This document shows positions 27,400 through 36,274 of a stretch of 64,000 nt of DNA, in pieces. The stretch covers positions 21,072-85,071 of the forward strand of contig CAVVJO010000013.1 in assembly GCA_963748545.1 (NCBI GenBank), read 5' to 3'. How positions within the stretch are numbered: position 1 is the first letter of the stretch; every line of letters starts with the position of its first letter. The notes beneath the pieces are model-generated. The model was not told the DNA's origin. It searched no databases and was given only the letters and a program-made list of their open reading frames with translations. The stretch is from Roseiarcus sp963748545. GTDB lineage: Bacteria > Pseudomonadota > Alphaproteobacteria > Rhizobiales > Beijerinckiaceae. The position numbers were made by a program, and so were the translations under genes.

Positions 27400-28789
27400 T
27401 CAAATATGCAGCGGCATTCCCAGCGCCTTCAGCGCCAACTCGTGGAACGCCTCGCTCTGGGTCGGGTGGGCGTGGATCGTCATCGCCACGTCCTCGAGCC
27501 GCGCGCCCATCTCGATCGCCAGCGCGAAGGCCGAGCTGAGCTCCGGAGACTCCCGCGCCGATAGCCTGGACGCCGAGCACGACGTGGTTGTCCTTGCGCG
27601 CCACGATGCGGACAAATCCCTCGTCGTCCTGCTTGGTCATCGCCCGGCCGTTGGCCCGGAAGGGGAATTGGCCGGTCAGAATCTCGCCGTGCGCCGCCCG
27701 CGCCGCCTCGGGCGCGAGGCCCACCGCGACGATCTCCGGGTCGGTGAAGCAGACCGATGGGATCGCGCGATGGTCGAAGGCGCGCCGATTGCCCGCGATG
27801 ATCTCGGCGACCATTTCGCCCTGGGCCATCGCACGGTGGGCGAGCATCGGCTCGCCGGTCACGTCGCCGACCGCCCAGACGTTGCGCATCGAGGTCGCGC
27901 ACCGGTCGTCGATCCGGATGAACGGCCCGGCCATCGTGAGATCGAGCCGTTCGAGCCCGAAATTTTCGGTGCGCGGCCGCCGCCCGATGGCGACCAGGAC
28001 CTTGTTCGCCGCGACCGTCGTCTCCGCGCCGTCAGCGGCCGCGATCCGCAACGTCCCCTTGTCCCACCCCAGCGCGCGCGCCCCGCATCGGATGTCGATC
28101 CCGAGATCGGCGGCGCGGCGGGCGACCAGGAGGGTCAGCTCCTCGTCGTAGAGCGGCAGGATCTTCGGCAGCGCCTCGATCACCGTCACCTGCGCGCCGA
28201 GCCTGGCGAAGGCCATGCCGAGCTCCATGCCGATGTAGCCCGCGCCGACGACCGCCAGTTTTTCGGGCACGCGAGACAGGGCCAGCGCCTCGGTCGAGGA
28301 CAGGACGTCGCCGCCGAACGGCAGGTGTGGCAGCGCCGCCGGCTCGGACCCGGTCGCGATGACAAGATGCTCGCAGACGACCCGCTGCTCCCCGGTGTCG
28401 GCATGGGCGATGACGCTCTTGCCGTCGACGATCGTCGCGCGTCCGCGGACGGTGCGAACATGGGCTTTATCCAGGAGCCTGCCGACCCCGGTCGAGAGCC
28501 GCGACACGATCCCATCCTTCCAGGCCACGGTTTTGGCGTAGTCGAGCTCAGGCCGCGGAACGGTGACGCCGAGCGCCGCGAGCGCATCCGGCTGGGTCAG
28601 CCCATGGAAGGACTCGGCGGCGTGGATGATCGCCTTGGAGGGTATGCAGCCGACATGCAGGCAGGTTCCGCCGAACCGGCCGTCCTCGATCAGCAGCGTG
28701 TCGAGCCCGAGCTCGCCCGCGCGGATCGCCGCGACATAGCCGCCGGGGCCGCCGCCGACGATCAGGACCTTGCAGCTGAGCTCGCTCAT
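27400..28789 (-). CDS. lpd: Dihydrolipoamide dehydrogenase (single-base frameshift)
   Basis: About 462 residues after correction. It has the FAD motif LIVGGGPGGYVAAIRAGELG, the redox disulfide GGTCLHVGCIPSK, the NAD motif VVGAGYIGMELGMAF, and the C-terminal HAHPTQSEAFHE with the catalytic His. One extra C at about 27543-27544 (GAGCTCCGGAG) breaks the frame after VQAIGAGVS; undoing it gives SELSSAFALAIEMGARLED and a normal end at 27400. The start at 28789 has GGAG upstream; an ATG at 28804 is an alternative. As the E3 subunit it would serve 2-oxoacid dehydrogenase complexes, but no E1/E2 genes are adjacent. Confidence 0.93.
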
Positions 28790-29013
28790 GTCACGCTCCG
28801 ACATCCCGGCTGGCTGGCGCCCGACGGAAAACGGGAGCCGGGCGTCCTTCTATGGCGCGCTTCCGGGCGGTCCGCTAGGACTGGTCATCCGCACCGGCGC
28901 CCTTTTTGAGCTGGGTGGAGGACCGCGCCGCGGTCCGAAGGTCCGCGTTCGACATGCCCGGCGATATTGCGCCCGGGGCGTCCGACGCCGCGCGAATCGT
29001 ATAAGGTCCGGCC

Positions 29014-29517
29014 ATGACCCTCGGCCCGATTCGCATTCTCGGCGTCGACCCCGGCCTTCGAAACACGGGCTGGGGGATGATCGAAGCTGCCGGCTCGCGG
29101 CTGAGTTTTCTGGCCTGCGGCTCGATCCGAACGGATGCGCAGACCTCGCTCGCCGAACGGCTCGCCGCCATCCATCGCGCGCTTGCGGAACTGATCGAGG
29201 CGAACGCGCCGGACGAAGCGGCGGTCGAGGAGACCTTCGTCAACCGCGATCCGCAATCGACCCTGAAGCTCGGCCAGGCGCGCGGCGCGGCGATCACGGC
29301 GCTGGCGCTGAAGGATCTGCCGGTGTCCGAATACGCCGCCAATCTCATCAAGAAGACGGTGGTGGGCGTCGGCCACGCCGAGAAGACCCAGGTGGCGATG
29401 ATGGTGAGGATGCTGCTGCCGGCCTCCAACGCGGGAAGCCCCGACGCCGCCGACGCGCTCGCGGTGGCGATCTGCCACGCCCAGCACCGCGCTGCGCGGG
29501 CGAGGGGAGCGGCATGA
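29014..29517 (+). CDS. ruvC: Holliday junction resolvase RuvC
   Basis: 167 residues. Acidic catalytic residues are seen in ILGVDPGLRNTGWG, AAVEETFVNRDP and PDAADALAVAICHAQ. The DNA-contact segment KLGQARGAAI is present. It resolves Holliday junctions as a dimer in the RuvABC complex. An AAGGT site lies upstream of the ATG; its stop overlaps ruvA by ATGA. It is divergent from lpd. Confidence 0.95.
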   Translation: MTLGPIRILGVDPGLRNTGWGMIEAAGSRLSFLACGSIRTDAQTSLAERLAAIHRALAELIEANAPDEAAVEETFVNRDPQSTLKLGQARGAAITALALKDLPVSEYAANLIKKTVVGVGHAEKTQVAMMVRMLLPASNAGSPDAADALAVAICHAQHRAARARGAA

Positions 29518-30125
29518 TCGGGAAATTGCGCGGGATCGTCGATAGTCGCGAGGACGACGAACTCATCCTCGACGTCAACGGCGTCGGCTATCTCATCTCC
29601 GCCTCGGCGCGCACGCTGCGGGCGCTGCCGGCGCGGGGCGAGCCGGCCGAGCTCTTGATCGAGACGCATGTGCGTGAGGACGCGATTCGGCTCTACGGGT
29701 TCCTGACCGCCGCGGAACGCGACTGGTTCCGCCTGCTGCAGAACGTCCAAGGCGTCGGCGCAAAGGTGGCGCTGGGCATTCTGGGGGCGTTGACGGCGGA
29801 CGCGCTCTCCACCGCGATCGCCCAGCAGGACAAAGCGATGATGGCGCGCGCGCCGGGCGTTGGTCCGAAACTCGCCGCGCGCCTCGTGCTCGAACTCAAG
29901 GATAAGGCGCCGGCGGCGGGAGCGGCGGCCTTCGATGCGCCGGCCGGAGGCGAGCGTGTCCCTGGGCTGCCGAAGCCGGCTCAGGACGCCATCCTCGCGC
30001 TCGTCGGCCTCGGCTACGCCCAGGCGCAGGCCGCGGCCGCGATCACCAGGGCTTCCGGCGAGTTGGGGGCCGAGGCGCAGACGGCGTCGCTGATCCGGGC
30101 CGGGCTGAAGGCGCTGGCGCAATGA
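29514..30125 (+). CDS. ruvA: Holliday junction branch migration protein RuvA
   Basis: 203 residues: an N-terminal OB fold starting MIGKLRGIVDSREDDELILDVNGVGYLI, two helix-hairpin-helix motifs (LLQNVQGVGAKVALGILG and APGVGPKLAARLVLEL) and domain III (about 155-203) that contacts RuvB. It tetramerises on the junction. It is followed, overlapping, by a membrane-protein gene instead of directly by ruvB. Confidence 0.95.
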   Translation: MIGKLRGIVDSREDDELILDVNGVGYLISASARTLRALPARGEPAELLIETHVREDAIRLYGFLTAAERDWFRLLQNVQGVGAKVALGILGALTADALSTAIAQQDKAMMARAPGVGPKLAARLVLELKDKAPAAGAAAFDAPAGGERVPGLPKPAQDAILALVGLGYAQAQAAAAITRASGELGAEAQTASLIRAGLKALAQ

Positions 30126-30730
30126 CGACTTCGACGCCGCCTCGCCCCTTTATCGGCCCGTTCATCGGCATTGCGCTCCTGTTTGCGGCGCTCGGGCCGG
30201 CGATCGGGGGCGCGACGTTCGCGCCCCTCGCGCTTCTCCTCAAGGCGTCGGCGGCGGCGAGCGCTTTCGCCTTCACGGCCGTGATCGCGTCGCTCTTCGG
30301 TCACTGGATCCTGCTGATCCCGGCCTATGTCTTCGGCCTCGGGCCGGCGGTGGCGACCGGCGTGCTCTACGCCCTATGGGACGCCGCCGCGCCGGCGCGC
30401 TGGCCGCGCGCGCTGGTCGCCGCCGTGATCGGCGGCCTGGTCGCTTACATGGTCGCGCTGCGTCTCGCCGCGCTCGGCGCGTCGCTCGATATGATGTTCG
30501 AACCCGGCTTCGGCGCCCCGACCGTCCAGTCCATCAGCCTGACGGCGCCCGCAATCAGCCTGGCGGTGGCGGGCGACCCGGAGCGCGCCGTCTCGCTGGA
30601 GGTCGGCCTGGTGCGCGCGTTCGTTGCGAGCGGCGCGGTCGCCGGCTTCGTCTGCGCGATGGCCGCCAGTCTCCTGGGCCTGACCTTGCAGCCGGCGGCG
30701 CTTCCTCCGGACGCCAAGGGAGCCGCATGA
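30122..30730 (+). CDS. Integral membrane protein between ruvA and ruvB
   Basis: 202 residues with about five hydrophobic segments (for example FIGIALLFAALGPAIGGATF, FAFTAVIASLFGHWILLIP and AVAGFVCAMAASLLGLTL). I recognise no domain. It overlaps ruvA (ATGA) and ruvB (ATGA), so it must be co-translated with the branch-migration genes. Nothing links it functionally to recombination; it may be a passenger gene or a lineage-specific membrane protein. Confidence 0.75.
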   Translation: MTTSTPPRPFIGPFIGIALLFAALGPAIGGATFAPLALLLKASAAASAFAFTAVIASLFGHWILLIPAYVFGLGPAVATGVLYALWDAAAPARWPRALVAAVIGGLVAYMVALRLAALGASLDMMFEPGFGAPTVQSISLTAPAISLAVAGDPERAVSLEVGLVRAFVASGAVAGFVCAMAASLLGLTLQPAALPPDAKGAA

Positions 30731-31764
30731 TGGCCGACGCCCCGCGCCGTCTCGTCTCCGCGGAAAAACGTCCAGAGGACGATGCGGCCTTGCGCCCGCA
30801 GGTGCTGGCCGACTTCACCGGGCAGGAGGCGGCGCGCAAGAACCTCAAGGTGTTCATCGAATCGGCGAAGACGCGCGGCGAGGCGCTCGATCACGTGCTG
30901 TTCGTCGGTCCCCCCGGCCTCGGCAAAACGACGCTCGCCCAGATCGTGGCGCGCGAGCTCGGCGTCAATTTCCGCTCGACCTCCGGTCCCGTGATCGCCA
31001 AGGCCGGTGATCTCGCCGCCCAGCTCACCAATCTCGAGCCGCGCGACGTGCTGTTCATCGACGAGATCCATCGGCTAAACCCCGCGATCGAGGAGATCCT
31101 TTATCCGGCGATGGAGGACTTCCAGCTCGACCTCATCATCGGCGCGGGGCCGGCCGCGCGCTCGGTCAAGATCGACCTCGCCAAATTCACGCTGATCGGC
31201 GCGACGACCCGGGCGGGGCTGCTGACGACCCCGCTGCGCGACCGGTTTGGCATTCCGGTGCGGCTCAATTTTTACACGCCCGACGAATTGCAGAGCATTG
31301 TCGCACGCGGGGCGCGCGTGATCGGCCTCGCGCTTGCCGAGGACGGCGCGAACGAGATCGCGCGTCGGTCACGCGGAACGCCGCGCATCGCCGGCCGGCT
31401 CTTGCGCCGGGTGCGCGATTTCGCCGTGGTCGAGGGCGCGAGCGAGGTGACGCGCAGGCTTGCTGACGAGGCGTTGCGGCTGCTCGACGTCGATTCGATC
31501 GGGCTCGACCAGATGGATCGCCGCTATCTCGAAGCCGTCGCCGTAAAATTCGGAGGCGGCCCGGTGGGGGTCGAGACCATCGCCGCCGCGCTTTCGGAGC
31601 CGCGCGACGCGATCGAGGACATCATCGAGCCCTACCTCATCCAGCAGGGCTTCGTGCAGCGGACGCCGCGCGGGCGCCTCCTGACGCCGCACGCCTTCCG
31701 TCATCTTGGCCTCGCCGAACCGCCGCGCGCGGAGGCGCCGCCGAGCTTGTTCGACGACGACTGA
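30727..31764 (+). CDS. ruvB: Holliday junction ATP-dependent DNA helicase RuvB
   Basis: 345 residues of the AAA+ family. It has the N-terminal RPQVLADFTGQEAARKNL, Walker A GPPGLGKTTLAQ, Walker B VLFIDEIHRLN, sensor I GATTRAGLLTTPLRDRF and a C-terminal winged helix with the RTPRGRLLTPHAF motif. It drives branch migration with RuvA. The start ATG is embedded in the previous gene's stop. Confidence 0.96.
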   Translation: MMADAPRRLVSAEKRPEDDAALRPQVLADFTGQEAARKNLKVFIESAKTRGEALDHVLFVGPPGLGKTTLAQIVARELGVNFRSTSGPVIAKAGDLAAQLTNLEPRDVLFIDEIHRLNPAIEEILYPAMEDFQLDLIIGAGPAARSVKIDLAKFTLIGATTRAGLLTTPLRDRFGIPVRLNFYTPDELQSIVARGARVIGLALAEDGANEIARRSRGTPRIAGRLLRRVRDFAVVEGASEVTRRLADEALRLLDVDSIGLDQMDRRYLEAVAVKFGGGPVGVETIAAALSEPRDAIEDIIEPYLIQQGFVQRTPRGRLLTPHAFRHLGLAEPPRAEAPPSLFDDD

Positions 31765-31804
31765 GACGATAATCCGCTTTGGGCCGTAGTTTCGGGATTT
31801 CGTT

Positions 31805-31948
31805 TTGCCGAGCCTCATCCGCTTTCTCGTCGTCGTCGCCGTGCTCGCGGGGCTGGTTTATGCCGGGCTTTACGCGCTCGCGAACTTCGTGCCCGTAAAG
31901 CCGCGCGAGATCACGGAGACGATCCAGCTGCCCAAGGCGAGCCCATGA
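31805..31948 (+). CDS. 47-residue single-pass membrane protein before xerD
   Basis: A TTG start at 31805 gives 47 residues: a basic start, a membrane segment (about 6-27, RFLVVVAVLAGLVYAGLYAL) and a short C-tail VKPREITETIQLPKASP. The stop overlaps the xerD ATG (ATGA), which supports a real coupled gene. Similar tiny membrane proteins are, as I recall, common upstream of xerD in Rhizobiales. Function unknown. Confidence 0.6.
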   Translation: MPSLIRFLVVVAVLAGLVYAGLYALANFVPVKPREITETIQLPKASP

Positions 31949-32925
31949 CCGCCGGACCCAGGACCGCGAAGTCCCCGACCCCCGGGCCGGGCCTGCTCGT
32001 CGTCGCCTTTCTCGAAGCGCTGGCCGCCGAACGGGGTGCGAGCGTCAACACGATAGAGGCCTATCGGCGCGACCTCGCCGATTACCTGGCGCATCTCCGG
32101 GGGAACGGGGTGGATCCGCTGACGGCTAATTCTTCCGATGTGCGCGGCTGGCTAGCGGCGCGCGGCGCCGAGGGGCTCAAGGCTTCGTCGCTCGCCCGAC
32201 GTCTGTCGGCCGTCCGCCAGTTCCACAAGCATCTCTACGCCGAAAACCAACGCGCGGACGATCCGACGCTCGCCATCGAAGGTCCGCGCCGCGGACGGCC
32301 GCTGCCCAAGGTGCTGACGGCGGCGGATATGGAGCGGCTCATCGTCGCGGCGCGACAGGGTCTCGACGACGCCGAACGGCCGGTCCGCGAACGCCTTGCG
32401 CTCGCGCGCATGGCCTGTCTCGTTGAACTCATCTACGCCTCGGGCCTTCGGGTGTCGGAAGTCCTCGGCCTGCCGAAATCGCTCGCCCGTTCGAAGGAGC
32501 CGTTCGTCAATGTTCGCGGCAAAGGCGGCAAGGAGCGGCTGGCGCCGCTGTCGAATTCCGCGCGCGCCGCGATCGCCGCCTACCGGACGCTGCTTAGCGA
32601 AGCCTCGCCCGGCGCGGCCGCTTCGCCCTGGCTCTTTCCCGCCGACAGCGCGAGCGGCCATCTGACCCGGCAGGCTTTCGCCCGCGATCTCAAGATCGCC
32701 GCCGCCGCGGCTGGAATTCCCGCTACGCGGGTCAGCCCGCATGTTCTGCGCCACGCCTTCGCCAGCCACCTGTTGCAGAACGGCGCCGATCTGCGTGTGG
32801 TCCAGGAGTTGCTCGGCCATGCGGACATCTCCACCACCCAGATCTATACCCACGTGCTCGACGAGCGGGCCAAGGCGATGGTGCGCGATCTGCATCCGAT
32901 GAACGACGAGGACGGCGGAGGTTGA
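31945..32925 (+). CDS. xerD: Tyrosine recombinase XerD
   Basis: 326 residues. The N-terminal core-binding SAM-like domain has FLEALAAERGASVNTIEAYRRDL. The catalytic domain has Arg in ASGLRVSEVLGL, Lys in VRGKGGKERLAPLS, HxxR in SPHVLRHAFASHLL, His/Trp-position His in LLGHADISTTQ and the nucleophile Tyr in TTQIYTHV. It resolves chromosome dimers at dif with XerC and FtsK. Position after ruvB and the small membrane protein is typical of chromosomal XerD, not of a mobile integrase. Confidence 0.92.
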   Translation: MTAGPRTAKSPTPGPGLLVVAFLEALAAERGASVNTIEAYRRDLADYLAHLRGNGVDPLTANSSDVRGWLAARGAEGLKASSLARRLSAVRQFHKHLYAENQRADDPTLAIEGPRRGRPLPKVLTAADMERLIVAARQGLDDAERPVRERLALARMACLVELIYASGLRVSEVLGLPKSLARSKEPFVNVRGKGGKERLAPLSNSARAAIAAYRTLLSEASPGAAASPWLFPADSASGHLTRQAFARDLKIAAAAAGIPATRVSPHVLRHAFASHLLQNGADLRVVQELLGHADISTTQIYTHVLDERAKAMVRDLHPMNDEDGGG

Positions 32926-32963
32926 CCCCGCGAGGGCGAGGCGCTCGGCGGGTTCGAGACTCG

Positions 32964-34456
32964 TCAACGAATTCTCTGCGCTGCGGATCACAGAATTCAC
33001 GGCGCCGTTCCACAGGCCGATCTTCTTTTGCCGCGCCTGCGGATCGAGACGCGGGGCAATCTCGTCGCTGGCTTCGTTCAGCGCCGCTTCGATCCTGGCT
33101 TCATCGAGAAGGCCCGCGGCTGCGCCGGCCAGCACCCCGGCGCCGAATGCGCTGAGCTCCAGGACTTTGAGCCGCTTCACCGGTCGGTCGATCAGGTCCG
33201 CCTGGTATTGCATGAGAAGATCGTTCTGCGTCGCTCCGCCATCGACGGAGAGCCGCGCCAATGGAGCGCCAAGATCGCGCTCCATCGCTGCCGAAGACAT
33301 CGCAGATCTGCAGCGCGATCGCCTCGAGCGTGGCGCGGGCGACGTCGGCGCGAGAGGTCGCCAGCGATAGGCCCGTCAGCGCCGCACGGGCCCGGTCCTT
33401 CCAGTAGGGCGCGCCGAGGCCGACGAGCGCCGGAACGAAGCAGACGCCGGAATCGCCCTTCGCCGTCGTCGCCAATTGCGTCAGCGCCGCGACGTCGGGC
33501 AGGCCCATGAACTCGGCCATCCATGCGGCCGCCTGGGCGGAGACCGAGATGTTGCCCTCGAGCGCATAGGAGACTCTGTTCGAACGCCGCCAGGCGACGG
33601 TCGTCGAGAGGCCGGACCCGGATCGGATCGGCGTCTCGGTCAGCGTCATCAACGAGGAGCCGGTTCCGTAGGTCGCCTTGACCGCTCCGGGAGACCGTAT
33701 GCCGTGGCCGAACAGCGCCGCATGAGAGTCCCCCATCATGGCATGGACGGGAACGCCCTCGATCAAGCGATGAACGCCCCTCGCCGCGCCGAACCGGGCG
33801 CTCGAATCGTCAACGCGAGGCAGGATCGACTTCGGCGCCCCGAACAGGGCGCAGAGCTCGTCGCTCCAGTCTTGCCGATGAATGTCGAACAGTTGCGTAC
33901 GGGAAGCGTTGCCCGCATCGGTCGCGTGGACCGCGCCCGCGGTCAGGTTGAACAGAAGCCAGGAATCGATGGTTCCGGCGCAGAGATCGTTTTGATCCGC
34001 GAGCGAACGGGCCTCGGGATAAGCGTCCAGAAGCCAGCCGATCTTGGCGGCGGGAAACAGCGGATCGAGGCCGAGCCCCGTCTTGGCTTCGACTTCGTGC
34101 TCGATCGCCGGCGTGCGGAGCTGGTCGATCCGATCAGACGACCGACGGCATTGCCAGGTCACGCACGGGCCGACCGTCTCCCCGGTTGAACGGCGCCAAA
34201 GGAGAACGGTCTCCCGCTGGTTGGAGACGCCGATCGCGGCGATCGTCGCACCGGCCGGCAGGCTGGAGAGGCAACCCTCGATGGCCGCGGTCGTCGCTCG
34301 CCAGATCTCGTCGCCCGACTGCTCGACCCACCCGGGACGCGGATAGGCGATCGGCGTCGGCGCCGAGCGGCGGGCGACGATCCGTCCCTCCTGGTCGAGG
34401 GCCAACGCCTTGGTGTTGGTCGTGCCTTGGTCGATGGCGAGGACGAAGGCGCTCAT
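32964..34456 (-). CDS. FGGY-family carbohydrate kinase (glycerol-kinase-like; candidate apulose kinase), frameshifted
   Basis: The N-terminal ASKHA domain starts FVLAIDQGTTNTKALALDQ; VSNQRETVLLWRRSTGE and GLGLDPLFPAAKIGWLLD follow. The second domain has GAPYWKDRARAALTGLSL and VDGGATQNDLLMQYQAD. One extra C at about 33291 splits the frame between QICDVF and the downstream MERDLGAPLARLSVDGG. The exact 3' end is uncertain: the second frame stays open into antisense xerD, and a stop at 32964 needs one more indel. It starts directly after the transketolase gene's stop. By context it probably phosphorylates the ketose from the isomerase (inferred as apulose); glycerol or another polyol cannot be excluded from sequence alone. 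Confidence 0.82.
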
Positions 34457-35419
34457 TTACGACAACCGGAGCGCAATCGCTTGCCGTGCGGCCTTCTCGA
34501 CGCCGTCCGACGTCAACCCGAATCGTTCGAACAGAAACTTCGGAGACCCTGTCGGCATGAAGCCTGGAAAGCCGAGGATCCGAACCGGGCAGGGCCGGTA
34601 GCCGGCGACGACCTCCGCGACGGCGCCGCCGAGACCTCCGCGCTGCGAGTGCTCCTCGACGGTGACGATCGCGCCAAGGTCGGCGGCGGCGCGGATCGCC
34701 GCTTCGTCGAGCGGCGCGATCGACGCCATGTTGACGACCCGGGCGCTGACGCCGCCCTCGGCGAGACGGTCGGCCGCCTCCAGCGCCCGCGTGACCATGA
34801 CCCCGTAGGCGATGATGGCGACGTCCGTTCCTTCCCGCAGAGTCTCGGCCTTGCCGATTTCGAACCGCGCGTTGTCGGGACGCGGCAACTTGGGAACGCC
34901 GAACCGGGTGACGCGTAGGAACACTGGACCTTCGTGCGCCGCGGCGGCCTGCACGGCCTGGGCGGTCTCCCAAGGGTCACACGGCGCGATGATTGCGAGA
35001 TTGGGCAAAAGCCTCAACCAGGCCATGTCCTCGATCGAATGATGGGTTGGCCCAAGCTCTCCATAACCGACGCCCGGCGACTGCCCGACGAGCTTTACGT
35101 TCGCGTTGGTGTAGGCGACGTCGGCCTTGATCTGTTCGAGCGCGCGGGCGGTGAGGAAGCACGAGGCGGCGCTGACAAAGGGGATCTTGCCGCCATTGGC
35201 GAGGCCCGAGCCGACGCCGACCATGTTCTGTTCGGCGATGCCGACGTTGATCGTGCGCTCCGGCCATTTCTTGCGGAACCCCCCGAGCTTGGAGGATCCG
35301 ATGCTGTCGTTGACGACGATGACGATCCGATCGTCGCGCTCGGCGACCTCGTCGAGGGTCGCGGCGAAGGCGTCGCGGCAATCGAACAGGGCGGGCGCGG
35401 GGGACGGGCTCACGCTCAT
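34457..35419 (-). CDS. Transketolase C-terminal subunit (candidate AptB-type)
   Basis: 320 residues holding the pyrimidine-binding and C-terminal domains of transketolase: NVGIAEQNMVGVGSGLANGG (with the catalytic Glu), SPGVGYGELGPTHHSIEDMA, and ARVVNMASIAPLDEAAI. It pairs with the upstream N-terminal subunit, which it overlaps by 4 bases. A split transketolase beside an FGGY kinase and an isomerase is the hallmark of the apulose-4-phosphate transketolase (AptA/AptB) operon; ordinary split transketolases exist too. Confidence 0.88.
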   Translation of the reverse strand: MSVSPSPAPALFDCRDAFAATLDEVAERDDRIVIVVNDSIGSSKLGGFRKKWPERTINVGIAEQNMVGVGSGLANGGKIPFVSAASCFLTARALEQIKADVAYTNANVKLVGQSPGVGYGELGPTHHSIEDMAWLRLLPNLAIIAPCDPWETAQAVQAAAAHEGPVFLRVTRFGVPKLPRPDNARFEIGKAETLREGTDVAIIAYGVMVTRALEAADRLAEGGVSARVVNMASIAPLDEAAIRAAADLGAIVTVEEHSQRGGLGGAVAEVVAGYRPCPVRILGFPGFMPTGSPKFLFERFGLTSDGVEKAARQAIALRLS

Positions 35420-36270
35420 GGCTGGCTCAACTCTTCCATGGCCTGATCGAGTTGCGCCTGGGTCGGCACGCCATGATGCCACCCGACCTGGTCTTCCATG
35501 TACGAAACGCCTTTGCCCTTGATGGTGTGGGCGATCACGCAAAGCGGCTTTGTCCGACCGGTCTTGGGGGCGAACGCCTCGAGGAGCGCCTCGACATCGT
35601 GGCCGTCCACGTCGACCACCTCCCAGCGAAATGCGCGAAACTTGTCGGCCAGCGGCTCGACGTCGTTGGTCTCGGCCACGCGCGCGCCCTGCTGCAGCGT
35701 GTTTCTGTCGACGATCAGGGTCAGGTTGGAGAGCTTGTGGTGCCCGGCCGCCATGGCGGCCTCCCAGTTGCTGCCCTCCTGCAACTCGCCGTCGCCGGTG
35801 ACGACGAAGACGCGATAGGCCGCCTTGTCGATTTTCCCCGCCAGCGCGACGCCGACGGCGATGGGCATGCCGTGGCCGAGCGGCCCCGTGTTGGCCTCGA
35901 CGCCGGCGACATAGTTGCGGTTCGGATGCCCGTTCAGCATCGAGAGCGGCTTCATATAGGTCTGAAGGGCGTCGGCCGGAAGGAAGCCCATTTCCGCCAA
36001 GGTCGCATAGAGGGCGCCGCTCGCGTGGCCCTTGCTCAGGATCAGGCGGTCCCGGTCCGGCGCGCGCGGCGCCTTGGGATCGATTCGCAGCACCCCGAGA
36101 TAGAGCGTCGCCAGGATGTCGGAGACCGACATGTCGCCGCCGGGATGGCCTTGCCGGGCGGAGAAGACCATGTTCAGCGCATCCTTCCGGATCGAGCGCG
36201 CCCGCGCTTGAATCTCGGCGACGAGCGCCTCTCGGGTCGAGCCCTGATCGCGATCAGCTTGGTCCGTCAT
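35416..36270 (-). CDS. Transketolase N-terminal subunit (candidate AptA-type)
   Basis: 284 residues with the thiamine-diphosphate/Mg domain: SARQGHPGGDMSVSDILATLYL, LSKGHASGALYATLAEMGFL, NTGPLGHGMPIAVGVALAGK and VVTGDGELQEGSNWEAAM (GDGx TPP motif). The ATG at 36270 follows the isomerase stop by 4 bases; a GTG at 36282 is an alternative start. It forms one transketolase with the next gene. The expected reaction would be a ketose-4-P + GAP giving DHAP + xylulose-5-P, if the substrate is apulose-4-P. Confidence 0.88.
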   Translation of the reverse strand: MTDQADRDQGSTREALVAEIQARARSIRKDALNMVFSARQGHPGGDMSVSDILATLYLGVLRIDPKAPRAPDRDRLILSKGHASGALYATLAEMGFLPADALQTYMKPLSMLNGHPNRNYVAGVEANTGPLGHGMPIAVGVALAGKIDKAAYRVFVVTGDGELQEGSNWEAAMAAGHHKLSNLTLIVDRNTLQQGARVAETNDVEPLADKFRAFRWEVVDVDGHDVEALLEAFAPKTGRTKPLCVIAHTIKGKGVSYMEDQVGWHHGVPTQAQLDQAMEELSQP

Positions 36271-36274
36271 GGCC

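Noticed and set aside
31945..32925. Integrase of a mobile element
   Set aside because: It has chromosomal XerD context (after ruvB and a small conserved-type gene) and no tRNA, attachment repeats or cargo nearby.
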